Source of the DNA: Ornithorhynchus anatinus
Taxonomy: Eukaryota > Chordata > Mammalia > Monotremata > Ornithorhynchidae
Direction of reading: 5' to 3'
Length of the DNA: 64,000 nucleotides
NCBI RefSeq assembly: GCF_004115215.2
Contig: NC_041751.1
Location: 32,647,798 to 32,711,797, forward strand
In this document: one piece after another, positions 19,024 through 30,420 of the stretch
Layout: each line of letters opens with the position of its first letter
Position numbering within the stretch: the stretch's first letter is position 1
Made by a program: the position numbers and the translations under genes
Notes under the pieces: generated by a model
Told to the model about the DNA's origin: nothing
The model's input: only the letters and a program-made list of their open reading frames with translations
Databases searched by the model: none

Positions 19024-20803
19024 GGGAAGCAGCGTGGCTCAGTGGAAAGAGCCTGGGCTTCGGAGTCAGAGGTCATGGGTTGGACTCCCGGCTCTGCCAC
19101 TCGTCAGCTGTGTGACTGTGGGCAGGTCGCTTAACTTCTCTGTGCCTCGGTTACCTCGTCCGTAAAATGGGGATTAACTGTGAGCCTCACGTGGGACAAT
19201 CTTTCATTCAATAGTATTTATTGAGCGCTTACTATGTGCAGAGCACTGTACTAAGCGCTTGGGATGAACAAGTCGGCAACAGATAGAGACAGTCCCTGCC
19301 GTTTGACGGGCTTACGGTCTAATCCGGGGAGACGGACAGACGAGAACGATGGCAATAAACAGCGTCGAGGGGAAGAACATCTCGTAAAAACCGATGGCAA
19401 CTAAATAGAATCGAGGCGATGTACAATTCATTAACAAAATAAATAGGGTAACGAAAATATATACAGTCGAGCGGACGAGTACAGTGCTGTGGGGATGGGA
19501 AGGGAGAGGTGGAGGAGCAGAGGGAAAAGGGGAAAATGAGGCTTTAGCTGTGGAGAGGTAAAGGGGGGATGGCAGAGGGAGTAGAGGGGGAAGAGGAGCT
19601 CAGTCTGGGAACGCCTCTCGGAGGAGGTGATTTTTAAGTAGGGTTTTGAAGAGGGGAAGAGAATCAGTTTGGCGGAGGTGAGGAGGGAGGGCGTTCCGGG
19701 ACCGCGGGAGGACGTGACCCGGGGGTCGACGGCGGGATAGGCGAGACCGAGGGCCGGTGAGGAGGTGGGCGGCGGAGGAGCGGAGCGTGCGGGGTGGGCG
19801 GTAGAAAGAGAGAAGGGAGGAGAGGTAGGAAGGGGCAAGGTGACGGAGAGCCTCGAAGCCTAGAGTGAGGAGTTTTTGTTTGGAGCGGAGGTCGATGGGC
19901 AACCACTGGAGTCGTTTAAGAAGGGGAGTGACATGCCCAGATCGTTTCTGCAGGAAGATGAGCCGGGCGGCGGAGTGAAGAATAGACCGGAGCGGGGCGA
20001 GAGAGGAGGAAGGGAGGTCAGAGAGAAGGCCGACACAGTAGTCTAGGCGGGATATAACGAGAGCCCGTAATAGTAAGGTAGCCGTTTGGGTGGAGAGGAA
20101 AGGGCGGATCTTGGCGATATCGTAGAGGTGAAACTGGCAGGTCTCGGTAACGGATAGGATGTGTGGGGTGAACGAGAGGGACGAGTCAAGGACGACACCG
20201 AGATCGCGGGCCCGAGAGACGGGAAGGATGGTCGTGCCATCCACGGTGATAGAGAAGTCTGGGAGAGGACCGGGTTCGGGAGGGAAGATGAGGAGCTCAG
20301 TCTTGCTCATGTTGAGTTTTAGGCGGCGGGCCGACATCCAGGTGGAGACGTCCCGGAGGCAGGAGATGCGAGCCTGAAGGGAGGGGGAGAGGACAGGGGC
20401 GGAGATGTAGATCTGCGTGTCATCTGCGTAGAGATGGTAGTCAAAGCCGTGAGAGCGAATGAGTTCACCGAGGGAGTGAGTGTAAATGGAGAACAGAAGA
20501 GGGCCAAGAACTGACCCTTGAGGAACTCCGACAGTTAAAGGATGGGAGGGGGAGGAGGCTCCGGCGAAGGAGACCGAGAATGATCGGCCAGAGAGGTAAG
20601 AGGAGAACCGGGAGAGGACAGAGTCCATGAAGCAAGGTGAGATAAGGTATGGAGGAGGAGGGGATGGTCGACAGTGTCAAAGGCAGCAGAGAGGTCAAGG
20701 AGGATCAGAATGGAGTAGGAGCCATTACCTGATTATATTACCCTGTATCTCCCCCAGCGCTTAGAACAGTGCTCTGCACATAGTAAGCGCTTAACAAATA
20801 CCA
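19024..20803 (+). mobile_element. Mon-1 SINE split by an L2
   Basis: Left part 19024-19200 runs from the head to CACGTGGGACAAT; right part about 20727-20803 resumes with CCTGATTATATTACCCTG and ends AACAAATACC. The L2 at 19201-20726 lies between. Confidence 0.88.
19201..20726 (-). mobile_element. Young 5'-truncated L2 with reverse transcriptase frame
   Basis: On the - strand a 342-codon open frame (20628 down to 19600) covers the second half of the L2 reverse transcriptase and the C-terminal part of ORF2: [16 protein letters not shown] at residues 35-50 (polymerase block B), the catalytic YADD at 67-70, then [12 protein letters not shown] and the IAKIRPFLS and [15 protein letters not shown] blocks up to LLREAFPD. 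Upstream of codon 1 homology continues for about 100 bases in another frame (HLAS, then TMDS) and then stops at the insertion edge. The 3' end has the AATAAATACTATTGAATGAAAG tail (antisense, at 19201). It lacks the endonuclease part, so it cannot move by itself. Strong resemblance to 3368-4248 suggests both came from one recently active lineage. Confidence 0.93.
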
Positions 20804-20995
20804 CTTGTCTGCTGTGTGGCCTCAGGCAAGTCACTTCTGGGTCTCAGTTACCTCATCTTTAAAATGGAGATTGAGACTACGGAGCCTCATGCGGGACAGA
20901 GACTGTGTCCAATCCGATTTGCTCACCCCGGCCCTTAGTACGGGGTCTGGCACAAAGTAAGCACTTAACAAATACCATAATTATTATTATTACAT
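20804..20995 (+). mobile_element. Mon-1 SINE, 5' truncated
   Basis: Starts at CACTTGTCTGCTGTGTGG and ends CACTTAACAAATACCATAA with an ATT tail; it directly follows the tail of the split SINE. Confidence 0.85.
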
Positions 20996-21389
20996 ATATA
21001 AGTGAGTAGATTGTAATGGTCAGTATGATTCTTTTCACTTGATACTGTCCCGATAGAGATCACCCATCGGATCGCGATCGAAGAGGTATCCCTCCTCGAT
21101 ATCTTGGCAGTTAAACTGCGATCTCTGATTCTGAGCACCTCCTCACTGTAGCCTTGCGGCGTCCCATCCCCACCACCAGAAAATTAGTCTCTTGCTTTTC
21201 ACTTCCAAGCACCTTCATGGCGTGGTGGTGCAGCATCGGCCCTCTGGGGATAATATCTCCCGAGGTTAACACATACCACCAGCTCATAGCCCTGAGCCAC
21301 TGCCGTAGTACATATCCTTGTCTCCTGTCCACAAGAACCAGGGAGCGGTTGGCAGAAATCCAGACATCAGGCTGACCTCATCCCTCTCA
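20996..21389. other. Unassigned intergenic sequence
   Basis: No recognised repeat, receptor or cassette homology. Confidence 0.35.
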
Positions 21390-22510
21390 ACTTCATCCTC
21401 ACCTGTTCTAATTCTGCCCTCTCCCCAACCTGACAACAATATTTCTCCATCCTTACTGACTCCTGTTCCCATTACCCTCACCTATTATTTCAGAAATAGA
21501 ACTCCCTCCTCAAACTCCCTATCCTTTCTCCCCCCTCATGACCTAGCCGCCTATTTAACTGATAGAATTGCAAGAATCAGGCACGATCTCTCCAAACTCT
21601 TCCCTGCTCCTCTCCATTCCCTCCATTCTCCTGCCCCACCTTTGACTCTTCTGTCTCTCCTATCGGTGTGTCCAGAAGATCTTCTCTCAAAATCTACCTC
21701 CTTCACCTGTATCTCTGATCCCATTCCTCAGCGCCTTGTCAAATCACTCGCCAATCTTTTCTTCTCCCACCCGCAGAACCATCTTTAGTCTTTCATTTTC
21801 CAGTGTCTTCTACCTCACTACTTTCTAACATGATCATATATCCCCTCTCTTAAAAAAATCAGCCCTTAACCCATGGCTCCACCCAGTTATCACCCCATTT
21901 CCTTCCTCTCAAAACTGCTTGAGTGAGTCTCTTATACCCACCGCCTCCACTTTCTATCCTCCAGATCTCTTCTTGACACCCTCCAATCTGGCTTCCTCTC
22001 CCTTTGTGGGAAAAGGAGATTAATAGTGATCCAGTCCAACTGGCTCAAATACTTCTAAATCTTCCTTGGACGCTCAACAAAGATGAAATGACACTCACCT
22101 TTCCCACAGCCCCGTGGCATTTATATACATATTCTCCCACTTTGCCATTTTCCCCCATCTCACCCTCTAAACTGTAAGCCCCTTGTGGGTAGGGATTGTG
22201 TTTACCAACTCTGTTGTATCATACCCTCCTAAGTGCTTAATACAGAGGTCATGACACGGTATCTGCTCGATAAATACCATCGGTTGATTAATTGATTTAT
22301 TGTTTGGTCACTCCTCTCTCCTGGAAACATTAACACCCTTTGGTTTCCCTAGCACAGTTCTCTCCTGGCTCTCCTCCTATCTCTCTCCCCATTCCTCAGA
22401 ATCAGGCACCGATTCACCTTCTAACTCTCACCCCCAAACCACGGGTGCTCCGCAGAGCCAGTGTTCTGGGTTTCCCACCCTTCCACTCTACACATGATCG
22501 TATAATTCAT
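21390..22510 (+). mobile_element. Old L2, reverse transcriptase region
   Basis: Scattered frames match L2 ORF2: HPISFLSKLLE and SLLDTLQSGF near 21880-22000, an L2 tail near 22140-22290, then STVLSWLSSYLS and a diverged [16 protein letters not shown] equivalent at 22350-22500. At least two fragments are joined. Confidence 0.75.
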
Positions 22511-22519
22511 CCATGCACA

Positions 22520-22795
22520 TGGTTTTTTTATGGTATTTTGTTAAGTGCCTACTATGTGCCAGGTGCTGTACTAAGCACTGTGGTAAATACAAGCTAATCA
22601 GATTGGACACAGTCCCTGTCCCATGTGGGGCTCACTGTCTTAATCCCTGCTTTACAGATGAGGGAACTGAGGCCCAGAGAAGTGAAGTGACTTGTACAAG
22701 GTCACACAGCAGACAAGTGGAGGAGCTGGGATTAGAACCCATGACCTTCTGACTCCCAGACCCATGATCTCTCCACTAGGCCATGCTGCTTCTCA
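22520..22795 (-). mobile_element. Mon-1 SINE
   Basis: Antisense, from TTTATGGTATTTTGTTAAG to AGGCCATGCTGCTTCTC. Confidence 0.9.
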
Positions 22796-23086
22796 TTTGC
22801 CCTTGCCGCCTCTTGGCAGAAGACTCCTACACGCATATCATAAGCTCCAACCTCACTCCCGCTACGGGGTTTACGGCATGTGTCATAACGTGGTGTTGAG
22901 GGACACTGACTCCAGGACTGGAGCATCTGTGTCCTTGTATGATCCTGGGTCTAAGAGTGTCAGACACACGTAAGAGACCCAGGCTTAACTCCTGGCAGAG
23001 CTGGGCTGCGGGTGAGAGCCGGGCCGTCTCCAGGGCTGCAGGATTCACCACTGATGCTGCCCTGTCTCTCCGTGGGCATCTCTGAT

Positions 23087-23362
23087 GGTCAATTAGCAGC
23101 GGATAATTGCGAGACGAGATCTGGGGTCCTCTTGTCCCTGAACGGTGTAAAGCAAGGGGGTCTGGGTATTTCTAGAGATGTCCCAATTGGAGTGTCACAG
23201 CGTATAACTGCTCAAGGAGTCACTCATTCACACGCACACAAACAGCAGAGTCACTCCCTGAGGTATGGGAGAGATGAGGAAAATGGATGATAAATTCTGC
23301 CTCAGCCGTGACCTGCTACAGCTTCCCTCCCAGACAGCAGTAGCGGACAGAGATGGGTGAGT
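23087..23362 (+). promoter_or_regulatory. Cassette C: putative promoter and 5' exon of V1R-6
   Basis: GGTCAATTAGCAGCGGATAATTG holds both inverted homeodomain-like cores (given here as CAATTA and TAATTG, 8 bases apart). Then come a CA-rich stretch near 23230, TCCCTGAGG (right half of the palindrome altered), GATGATAAATTCTGCC and donor ATGGGTGAGTAGGA with GT at 23357. About 100 conserved bases precede it (GCAGAGCTGGGCTGCGGG; CTGCCCTGTCTCTCCGTGGG). The coding exon lies 3.3 kb downstream beyond L2 and SINE insertions. Confidence 0.65.
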
Positions 23363-24064
23363 AGGAGAAAGCTATCAATCTGTCAGTGTGGTTTTGAGGT
23401 CGGTTTTGGATGGGGAAGATTCACTAGGAGAAAGGTTTTTGTGTTCTGCGGTCAGTAAATGATGGGGATTTTTTTTTTATGATGGGACAATGAGAGTGAA
23501 ACGGGGATGAGTCTCTCACTGCTTCTCTCTTTCTCTCCTCTCTCATTCTCTCTTTTTCTCTCTAAATACCCTTCTCCTTACCCGCCCCCCCCGTTTTCTT
23601 TCCCGTAAATCTTCCCACAGGCTCTGCCATCACTATAGACAACACCGCCTTCCTCCCAATCTCAAAACCCAGTGACCTTAGCATTATTTTTGACTCATCT
23701 CTGTCATTCAGTACACTTGTGTAGGATGCCATCAAATCCTGTCACTTCTGCTTTCAGAGCATCTCTAAAATCTGCCCGTTCAAACTGCTGATGCAAGCAC
23801 TTATCATATCCTTCTTTGAGTACCACCTAAGCTTCCTTGCTGACTTCCCTGCCTCTGTCTCTCCCCTCTCTAGTCCATACTTAACTCTGCTGCCCAGATC
23901 ATTTTTCTAAAAAAAAGAAAATTCAGCCTATGTCTTTCCATTCTTCATAAACCTTTTGCCAACTCACTTTCACATCAAACAGAAACTCATTACCATCGGC
24001 TTTACGCCTCTCATTCAGTTCACCCCTTCCTACCTTATCCTGGTGATCTCCAAGTATTATCGTA

Positions 24065-24196
24065 ATCATTATTGTTGTCATTATGATACTTGATAAGCGC
24101 TTTACTGAGTGTTAAGCGCTGCTGTAAGCACTGGGATAGGTACATATTAATCAGACTGGACATAATCCGTGTCCCACGTGGGGCTCACAGTGTAAG
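24065..24196 (-). mobile_element. Mon-1 SINE tail half
   Basis: Antisense, TTGATAAGCGCTTTACTGAG to CCCACGTGGGGCTCACAGTG, inside the old L2. Confidence 0.75.
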
Positions 24197-24389
24197 TAGT
24201 TACAGCCCAACCCATACACTTCACTCTTTTAACGTTAACCTATTCTATAAACTTCAGTCTCATCTTTCACTGCTCCAACCCCTTGTTCGTGCCCTCCCTC
24301 TGCTGGAATGCCCTCCCGCTTTTCATCTGACAGACCGCAACTCTCCCTCTTCTCGAAAGCGTCTGGAAATCTCATCTCCCTTGAGAGGT

Positions 24390-25725
24390 CTTTTATTCAT
24401 TCATTTATCCATTTGTATTTATTGAGTGCTTACTATGTGCAGAGCACTGTACTAAGTGCTTGGAATGTACAATTCTGCAACAGATCGAGATAATCTCTGC
24501 CCAGTAACTGGCTACCATCTAAAAGGGCGAGACAGACAGCAGAGCAAAACAGAACAGAACAAAACAAGTAGGCCGGCATAAATATCTTCAAAATAAGTAG
24601 AATCATAGATATATACACAGCATTAACAAAATAGAGTAATAAATAATATATGCAAGTATGCACGGTGCTGTAGGGAGGGTAAGGGGGAAGAGCAGAGGGT
24701 GGGAGAAGGGGGAATGGGGAGGGGAGGAGAGCAGAGGGAAAGGGAGGCTTAGTCTGGGAAAACCTTCTGGAGGAGGTGAGCTCTCAGTAGGGCTTTGAAG
24801 AGGAGAAGAGAGTTAGTTTTGTGGATGTGAGGAGGGAGGCCATTCCAGGTCAGTGGTAGGATGTGGGCCGGAGGTAGATGGCGGCACAGGCGAGAACAGG
24901 GGACCGTGAGGAAGTGAGCAGCAGAGGAGTGGAGACTACGGGGTGGGCAGTAGAAGGAGAGAAGGGAGGTGAGGTAGGAGGGGGCAAGGGGATGGAGAGC
25001 TTTGCAGCCAAGAGTGAGGAGTTTTTGTTTTGTGCGAAGGTTGATAAGCAACCACTGGAGGTTTTTGAGGAGGGGAGTGACATGCCCAGAGCGTTTCTGT
25101 AAGAAGATGATCCGGGCAGCGGAATGAAGAATAGACTGGAGTGGGGAGAGACAGGAGGAAGGGAGATTAGAGAGAAGGCTGACACAATAATCCAGTAGGG
25201 ATATTACGAGAGCTTGTACCAGCACGATAGCCATTTGGATGGAGAGGAAGATGCGGATCTTGGCGATGTGAAGGTGAGACCGGCAGGTTTTGGTGACGGA
25301 TTGGATGTGTGGGGTGAATGAGAGAGTAGAGTCAAGGATGACACCCCGGTTGCGGGCCCGTGGGACGGGAAGGATGGTCGTGCCGTACACAGTGACAGGG
25401 AAGTCAGGGAGAGGACAGGGTTTGGGAGAGGAGATGAGGAGCTCAATCTTGGACATGCTGCGTTTTAGGTGGCGGGCAGACATCCAGGTGGAGACGTCCT
25501 GAAGGCAGAAGGAGATACAAGCCTGGAGGGAGGGGGGAAGAACAGGAGAGATGTAGATTTGGGAGTCATCTGCATAGAGATGATAGCTGAAGCCGTGGGG
25601 GCTCCTGAGTTCACCAAGGGAGTGAGTCTAGATGGAGAACAGAAGAGGGCCAAGAACTGACGCTTGAGGAACCCCGACGGTTAGGAGACGAGAGGGGGAG
25701 GAGGAGCCCGAGTAAGACCTCATTT
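24390..25725 (-). mobile_element. L2 nested in an older L2
   Basis: Antisense copy with its tail at the left (TTCATTTATCCATTTGTATT). A 244-codon frame (25483 down to 24749) covers [52 protein letters not shown] and LLQKVFPD, the same region as in 19201-20726 but more diverged. Upstream homology through the YADD-type region continues to about 25700 in broken form. Confidence 0.9.
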
Positions 25726-25916
25726 CCCATTTTCCCTCTGCCTTCCGTGTCCTCTCTGCACTTACCCCTGGGCCCCCTAAGCACTTTATACTGACCCTAC
25801 CCTAATCTGTACTGTATGTACATTTACTTATACCCTGCCATTGCCATAACCGTAATTTATGTCAATATCTTTTCCCCCCACTAGACTGAAAGCTCCTTGT
25901 GGACAAGGGATGCATA

Positions 25917-26166
25917 ATAATAATAATAATGGCATTTGTTAAGCACTTACTATGTGCAAAGCACTGCTCTGCTGGGGGCGGATCAGGTTGTCCCAGCCGG
26001 GGCTCCCAGTCTTAATCTCCATTTTACAGATGAGGTAACTGAGGCACAGAGAAGTGAAGTGACTTGCCCAAAGTCACACAGCTGACAAGCGGCAGAGCTG
26101 GGATTAGAACCCATGACCTCTGACTCCCAAGCCCGGGCTCCTTCCACTGAGCCACCCCGCTTCCCT
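25917..26166 (-). mobile_element. Mon-1 SINE
   Basis: Antisense copy with an AAT-repeat tail, about 25 bases deleted in the tail half. Confidence 0.9.
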
Positions 26167-26269
26167 ACCAACACACCTCCCAACTCCAAGTGCTTAAGAG
26201 TGTTCTATGGAGAATAAGTCCTCAAGAAATACTTTTGATTGATAGATTAATTTCCCTTTTTCATTCTTC

Positions 26270-26688
26270 ATCCCTCTCCCTTTATATCCTCTCTCCTCTA
26301 TCTCTCATTGTACTTCTGACTCACTCTCCTTTCATCTGTTCCTTTTTTTCTCTCACTCTTCTCCCTCTTTCTCTCTGCCTCACGTTTTCTCCCCTCCATT
26401 TTCCCCTCTCTCTCTCTCGTCTCCATCTTCTTTCTTTCTCTGCCTCTCACTCTTTTCTCTCTCTACTCTCCTTCTCTCTTCCCTCTTTCTTTCTCAGTCT
26501 CTTCCTCCTGCTCTTGCTACTTTTCTCATTCCCCCTCTCATTCCCCATCCTCTCTCCCTGTTTCTCTTCCTTTTCCATTCCAATTCCCCACCCCCTTCAT
26601 TTTTATTATTCCACCTCTACCTCTCTCCATCCCTCTCTCTCACACACTTTGTCTCTTTTTCCTTCTCCCTCTCCCTCCCATTCTCTCA
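26270..26688 (+). repeat. CT-rich tract before V1R-6
   Basis: About 420 bases of nearly pure pyrimidine. Open frames through it give only Ser/Leu/Pro/Phe. It takes the place of the intron end and acceptor, but no clear CAG remains before the receptor. Confidence 0.8.
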
Positions 26689-26698
26689 ATGGTCCGTA

Positions 26699-27602
26699 AT
26701 GCTGTTAGAGATCGGCACTGGGGTGTCAGGGAATGTCTTCCTCCTCCTGTTTTATGCCCACATGGCCTTCTCCAGGCACAAGCTCAGCTCCTCAGACTTG
26801 ATACTCACCCACCTGGCCTTGGTCAACATCATCATGCTTCTCACCTATGGGATCCCAGAGATCATTTCTGCTTGGGGATGGAAAAATTTCCTGGACACCG
26901 CTGGTTGTAAAATCATCTTATATATTTACCGAGTGGGCCGGGATCTTGTCATCTGCACCACCTGCCTTCTGCCTTCTGAGTATCTTCCAGGCCATCACCA
27001 TCAGCCCTGGCACCTCCCGGTGGGCAGGGGTCAAAGCCAAATTACCCAAGTACATCCTCCCTTCCTTTGTCTTTTTCTGGGTCCTCAATCTGCTGATCGA
27101 TGTGAATTCACTGGTGTATGTGACAGGCCCCCAGAACAGCACCACCGTGCTCATCACATTTGATCTTAAATATTGTTCGATAACCATTCTCAGTGCAGAG
27201 GCCGCCCTGTTAAATGCCATTATGCTCTCTGGACGTGATCTGTCCTTCTTGGGGCTCATGAGCCTGGCCAGCGGCTACATGGTGTTTGTCCTGTACGGAC
27301 ACCACCGGCGGGTCCGACATCTCCACGGGCCCGGTGGCTCCCCCAGAACGATGCCCGAGGTCCAAGCAGCCAAGAGAGTCATAACCCTGGTCACTCTTTA
27401 TGTCCTCCTCTACGGGCGACAGTCCATCATGTTCAGTGTTTTACTCAACAGGAAAGAAAAGTCTCCTCTGCTGGTGAAAATCCATATGGTGATGTCTTTT
27501 GGCTTTCCTGTCATCAGCCCATTCCTAGTGATTCTTAGTGACAGGAGGACGAGAACGTTCTGGAAAAGACAGTCAACGATTTCCACCGTGGATTCCTCAT
27601 AA
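26699..27602 (+). pseudogene. V1R-6: vomeronasal type-1 receptor with 7-base duplication
   Basis: Homology starts at an ATG (26699) equal to the internal methionine before LLQI of other genes; the usual first about ten codons are replaced by CT-rich sequence. TM1-TM3 read MLLEIGTGVSGNVFLLLFYAHM to RDLVICTTCLL, then a direct 7-base repeat (TGCCTTCTGCCTTCTGAG near 26962-26980) shifts the frame. The second frame runs intact to the normal stop (27600): LSIFQAITISPGTSRWAGVKAK as two parts, GPQNSTTVL, DLKYCS, LYGHHRRVRHLHGPGGS, RTFWKRQS. It groups with V1R-5. Without that duplication a receptor lacking only its N-terminal tail would be read. Confidence 0.92.
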
Positions 27603-27660
27603 AAGTCCCAAGGAAGCTGCCTGTCTTCCCACTGCATCCTTAAGACCCGCAGAGTGAGAG

Positions 27661-27798
27661 AGGTATTCATTCATTCAAGAGTATTTATTGAGCGCTTACT
27701 GTGTGCAGAGCACTGTACTAAGCGCTTGGAACGTACAATTCAGCAACAGATAGAGAGACCATCCCTGCCCAGCGACGGGCTCACAGTCTAAACGGGTA
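27661..27798 (-). mobile_element. L2 3' tail, young
   Basis: TTCATTCATTCAAGAGTATT to GGGCTCACAGTCTAAACGGG. Confidence 0.9.
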
Positions 27799-27852
27799 GC
27801 CTTCAGGTAGGGACCTGAAGGCTGATTCTGCCTGACTCCTGAGTCTCACCTA

Positions 27853-28088
27853 AAGGAGCATGGGGTCGTAAATAGAGTCGGGGCCGGGAGTCAGAAGGTC
27901 ATGGGTTCTAATCCTGGCTCTGCCACGTGTCCGCTGTGTGACCTTGGACAGGTCACTTTACTTGTCTGTGCCTCAGTTACCTCATCTGTAAAATGGGGAT
28001 TGGAACTCTGAGGCCTACGTGGGACAGGGACTGTGTTCACCCCGATTAATTCGTACTCACCCCAGTGCTCAGTATGGTGCCTGGCACG
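27853..28088 (+). mobile_element. Mon-1 SINE lacking its last bases
   Basis: Head diverged (GGAGCATGGGGTCGTAAATAG); ends at GGTGCCTGGCACGTA where an inverted L2 tail begins. Confidence 0.85.
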
Positions 28089-28356
28089 TATTCATTCAAT
28101 CGTATTTATTGAGCTCTTACTGTGTGCAAAACGCCATACTAAGCACCTGGAAAGTACATTTTGGCAACAGAGGCAATCCCTACCCAACAACGGGCTCACA
28201 GTCTACAAGAGGGGAGACAAACAACAGAACAAAGCAAATAGACATCAATAGCGTCACTATAAATAAATAGAATTATAGATATATACACCTCTTTAATAAA
28301 ATAGAATAATAAATATGGGCATATATACACAAGTGCTGTGGGGCGGGGAGGGAGGT
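28089..28356 (-). mobile_element. L2 3' region
   Basis: TTCATTCAATCGTATTTATT, then AACGGGCTCACAGTCTAC and the untranslated part with AGAATTATAGATATATACAC. Confidence 0.88.
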
Positions 28357-28487
28357 TTTTATTACCTCACTGACCCTGGGTGAGGGGATGGATGAGGTGA
28401 ACAGTGTCACTCCATCATACAGTGAGACAGTTATAACTCAGGGCAACCACTCAACAATCTGAGCAGTTCATCCGCCTTATGAGCTGG

Positions 28488-28755
28488 GGAAGCAGCGTGG
28501 CTCAGTGGAAAGAGCCCGGGCTTCGGAGTCAGAGGTCATGGGTTCGACTCCCGGCTCCGCCACTCGTCAGCTATGTGACTGTGGGCAAGTCACTTCACTT
28601 CTCTGGGCCTCAGTTCCCTCGTCTGTAAAATGGGGATTAACTGTGAGCCTCACGCGGGACGACCTGATGACCCTGTATCTCCCCCAGCGCTTAGAACAGT
28701 GCTCTGCACATAGTAAGCGCTTAACAAATACCAACATTATTATCATTATTATTAT
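28488..28755 (+). mobile_element. Mon-1 SINE, young
   Basis: GGAAGCAGCGTGGCTCAGTG to AACAAATACCAACATTATT; same young subtype (GGATTAACTGTGAGCCTCAC) as 19024 and 63043. Confidence 0.92.
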
Positions 28756-28759
28756 GAGC

Positions 28760-29820
28760 TGCAGTGCCAACTCTCATTCCAAGATCCAGTTCCTTCAATC
28801 CGTCCATTCACTGATGATCAAATCTCTTGTCGTCTCTTTCCCCCAGTTAGCCTGGCCACATACTTTACTGATAAAATTGAATGCCTCAGATGCGATCTCC
28901 CTAAAATCTCCTCCGCTCCTCCCCAGTTCCTAAACCTCCTCCTCTCCCCTTTACTCTCCCAATATTCCCAACAGTATGTCAAGAAGAAATCTCTCACCTC
29001 CACTCAAAACCTACCCTCTCCATTTGCTCTTCTGATCCTCTCTCATCATTCCTAATAAAATACTTGCCTTCTCCCAGTCTACACACTTCTCTTTTAACGC
29101 CAATTTGCTCACGGTTCTTTGATCCCATCTTACACGTTGCCGACGCCTTTCCCATGTCATCCCTCTGTCCTGAAACTCCCCCTCTCTGAATACCAGGCTA
29201 CCACTTTCCCCATCTTCAAAGTTTTATTAAGGGAAAAGCAGCATAGACTAGTGGAAAGTGCACGCGCCTGGGAATCAGAAGCCTGGATTCTAATCCCGGC
29301 TCCACCACGTGTATGCTGTGTGACCTTGGGGAAGTCACTTAACGTCTCTGTGCCTCAGTTACCTCATATCTGTAAAAGGGGACAATGGTTATTAAATCCT
29401 CCTTCCTCCAACTTAATCTGTGAGCTCCACAAATGACAAGGACCCCGTCCAACCTAATTATCCGGTATCTAGCCCAGCACTGAGAAAAGTGCTAGACCTG
29501 TGATGTGTTTAACAAATACCATAGAAAATATCTCCAAGAGACTTTCCCTGATTAAGCCCTCCTTCTCCAACTCCTTCTCCATTCTCTGTCATCTATGCAC
29601 TTTGATTAGTCCCCTTTGGGCACTTGATATTCACTCCACGCTCAGCCCCACAGCGCTGATGTACATTCCCATAATTCATGAATTTATATTAGTATTTGTA
29701 TCCCCCACTAAACTGTTCGCTCACTGTGGGAAGGGTACATCTCTACCAACTTCAACCAAACGTTTAGTGCAACGCTCTTCATATAGTAAGCACTCAATCA
29801 ATACCATTGATTGATTATTT
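28760..29820 (+). mobile_element. L2 interrupted by a SINE
   Basis: ORF2 remnants to about 29231 (CTTCAAAGTTTTATTAAGGG), continuing after the SINE with CCAAGAGACTTTCCCTGATT and the L2 tail ATCAATACCATTGATTGATT. Confidence 0.78.
29232..29523 (+). mobile_element. Mon-1 SINE inside an L2
   Basis: AAAAGCAGCATAGACTAGTGG to GTTTAACAAATACCATAG. Confidence 0.85.
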
Positions 29821-29896
29821 GAGCAGCTACTATGTGCCGAGAGCTGTAGGAAATGCTTGGAAGAATACAATAGTTAGAAGATAGGACCCCTAGATG

Positions 29897-30085
29897 CACT
29901 ATACTGTAAGGGTGTAGAAGGCAGGTACTCTTTTGTACTCTCCCAAGCACTTAGTACACTTTCTGGACACAATTAAATTCCAGGTAGGCTGTTCTAGACC
30001 AAAAGTCCCACCAAGGAGATGAACACTTAATTCATTGGTCTGCATATAGTAAGCGTTCAGTAAGTGCATTTGATTGACTGATTCC
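29897..30085 (+). mobile_element. L2 tail fragments
   Basis: CTCTCCCAAGCACTTAGTAC and TAGTAAGCGTTCAGTAAGTG with unrelated sequence between. Confidence 0.55.
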
Positions 30086-30147
30086 AGCCCCCAACAGCCA
30101 GAGGGGCCCCAGGCCCAGGTCGGGAAGAATCTAGTGAGGCTTCTTTG

Positions 30148-30286
30148 AGGTAGCATGGCTTAATGGAAAGAGCACAGGTTTGGGAGTCAGAGGTCTTGGG
30201 TTCTAATCCTGGCTCTGCCACTTACCAGCTGTGTGACTTTGGGCAAGTCACTTCACTTCTCTGTGCTTCAGTTACCTCATCTGTGT
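30148..30286 (+). mobile_element. Mon-1 SINE head half
   Basis: AGGTAGCATGGCTTAATGG to TTACCTCATCTGTGT; it ends where cassette-D homology (TGTGTGACCCTGAGGGTGAG) begins. Confidence 0.85.
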
Positions 30287-30420
30287 CCATGTGTGACCCT
30301 GAGGGTGAGCACGTCAGATATACACTAAAGAGCCAGGCTTGGCCCCTGGCAGTGCTGGGCTGCGGGCGGGAGCTGGGGTGTCCGGGCCTGCGGGGAATGG
30401 CACTGAGGCTGCCCTGTCTC

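Larger units (their letters stand above)
23590..25915 (+). mobile_element. Old L2 interrupted by a SINE and a younger L2
   Basis: ORF2 remnants (DLSIIFDSSLSF-type, FLPYLILV) run to about 24389, where CTTGAGAGGTC breaks off. TAAGACCTCATTTCCC resumes at about 25726 and continues into the 3' untranslated region (GACTGAAAGCTCCTTGTGG) ending near 25915. Confidence 0.8.

Noticed and set aside
19600-20628. 342-codon open frame taken as a host gene
   Set aside because: It is L2 reverse transcriptase with YADD and ends in an L2 3' tail inside a SINE.
23640-24060. Possible retroviral or other polymerase gene
   Set aside because: Residue blocks fit eroded L2 ORF2; no protease, integrase or terminal repeats seen. 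No endogenous retrovirus was recognised in the window.
26190-26699. 169-codon frame rich in Ser/Leu/Phe before V1R-6
   Set aside because: Low-complexity translation of a CT tract.
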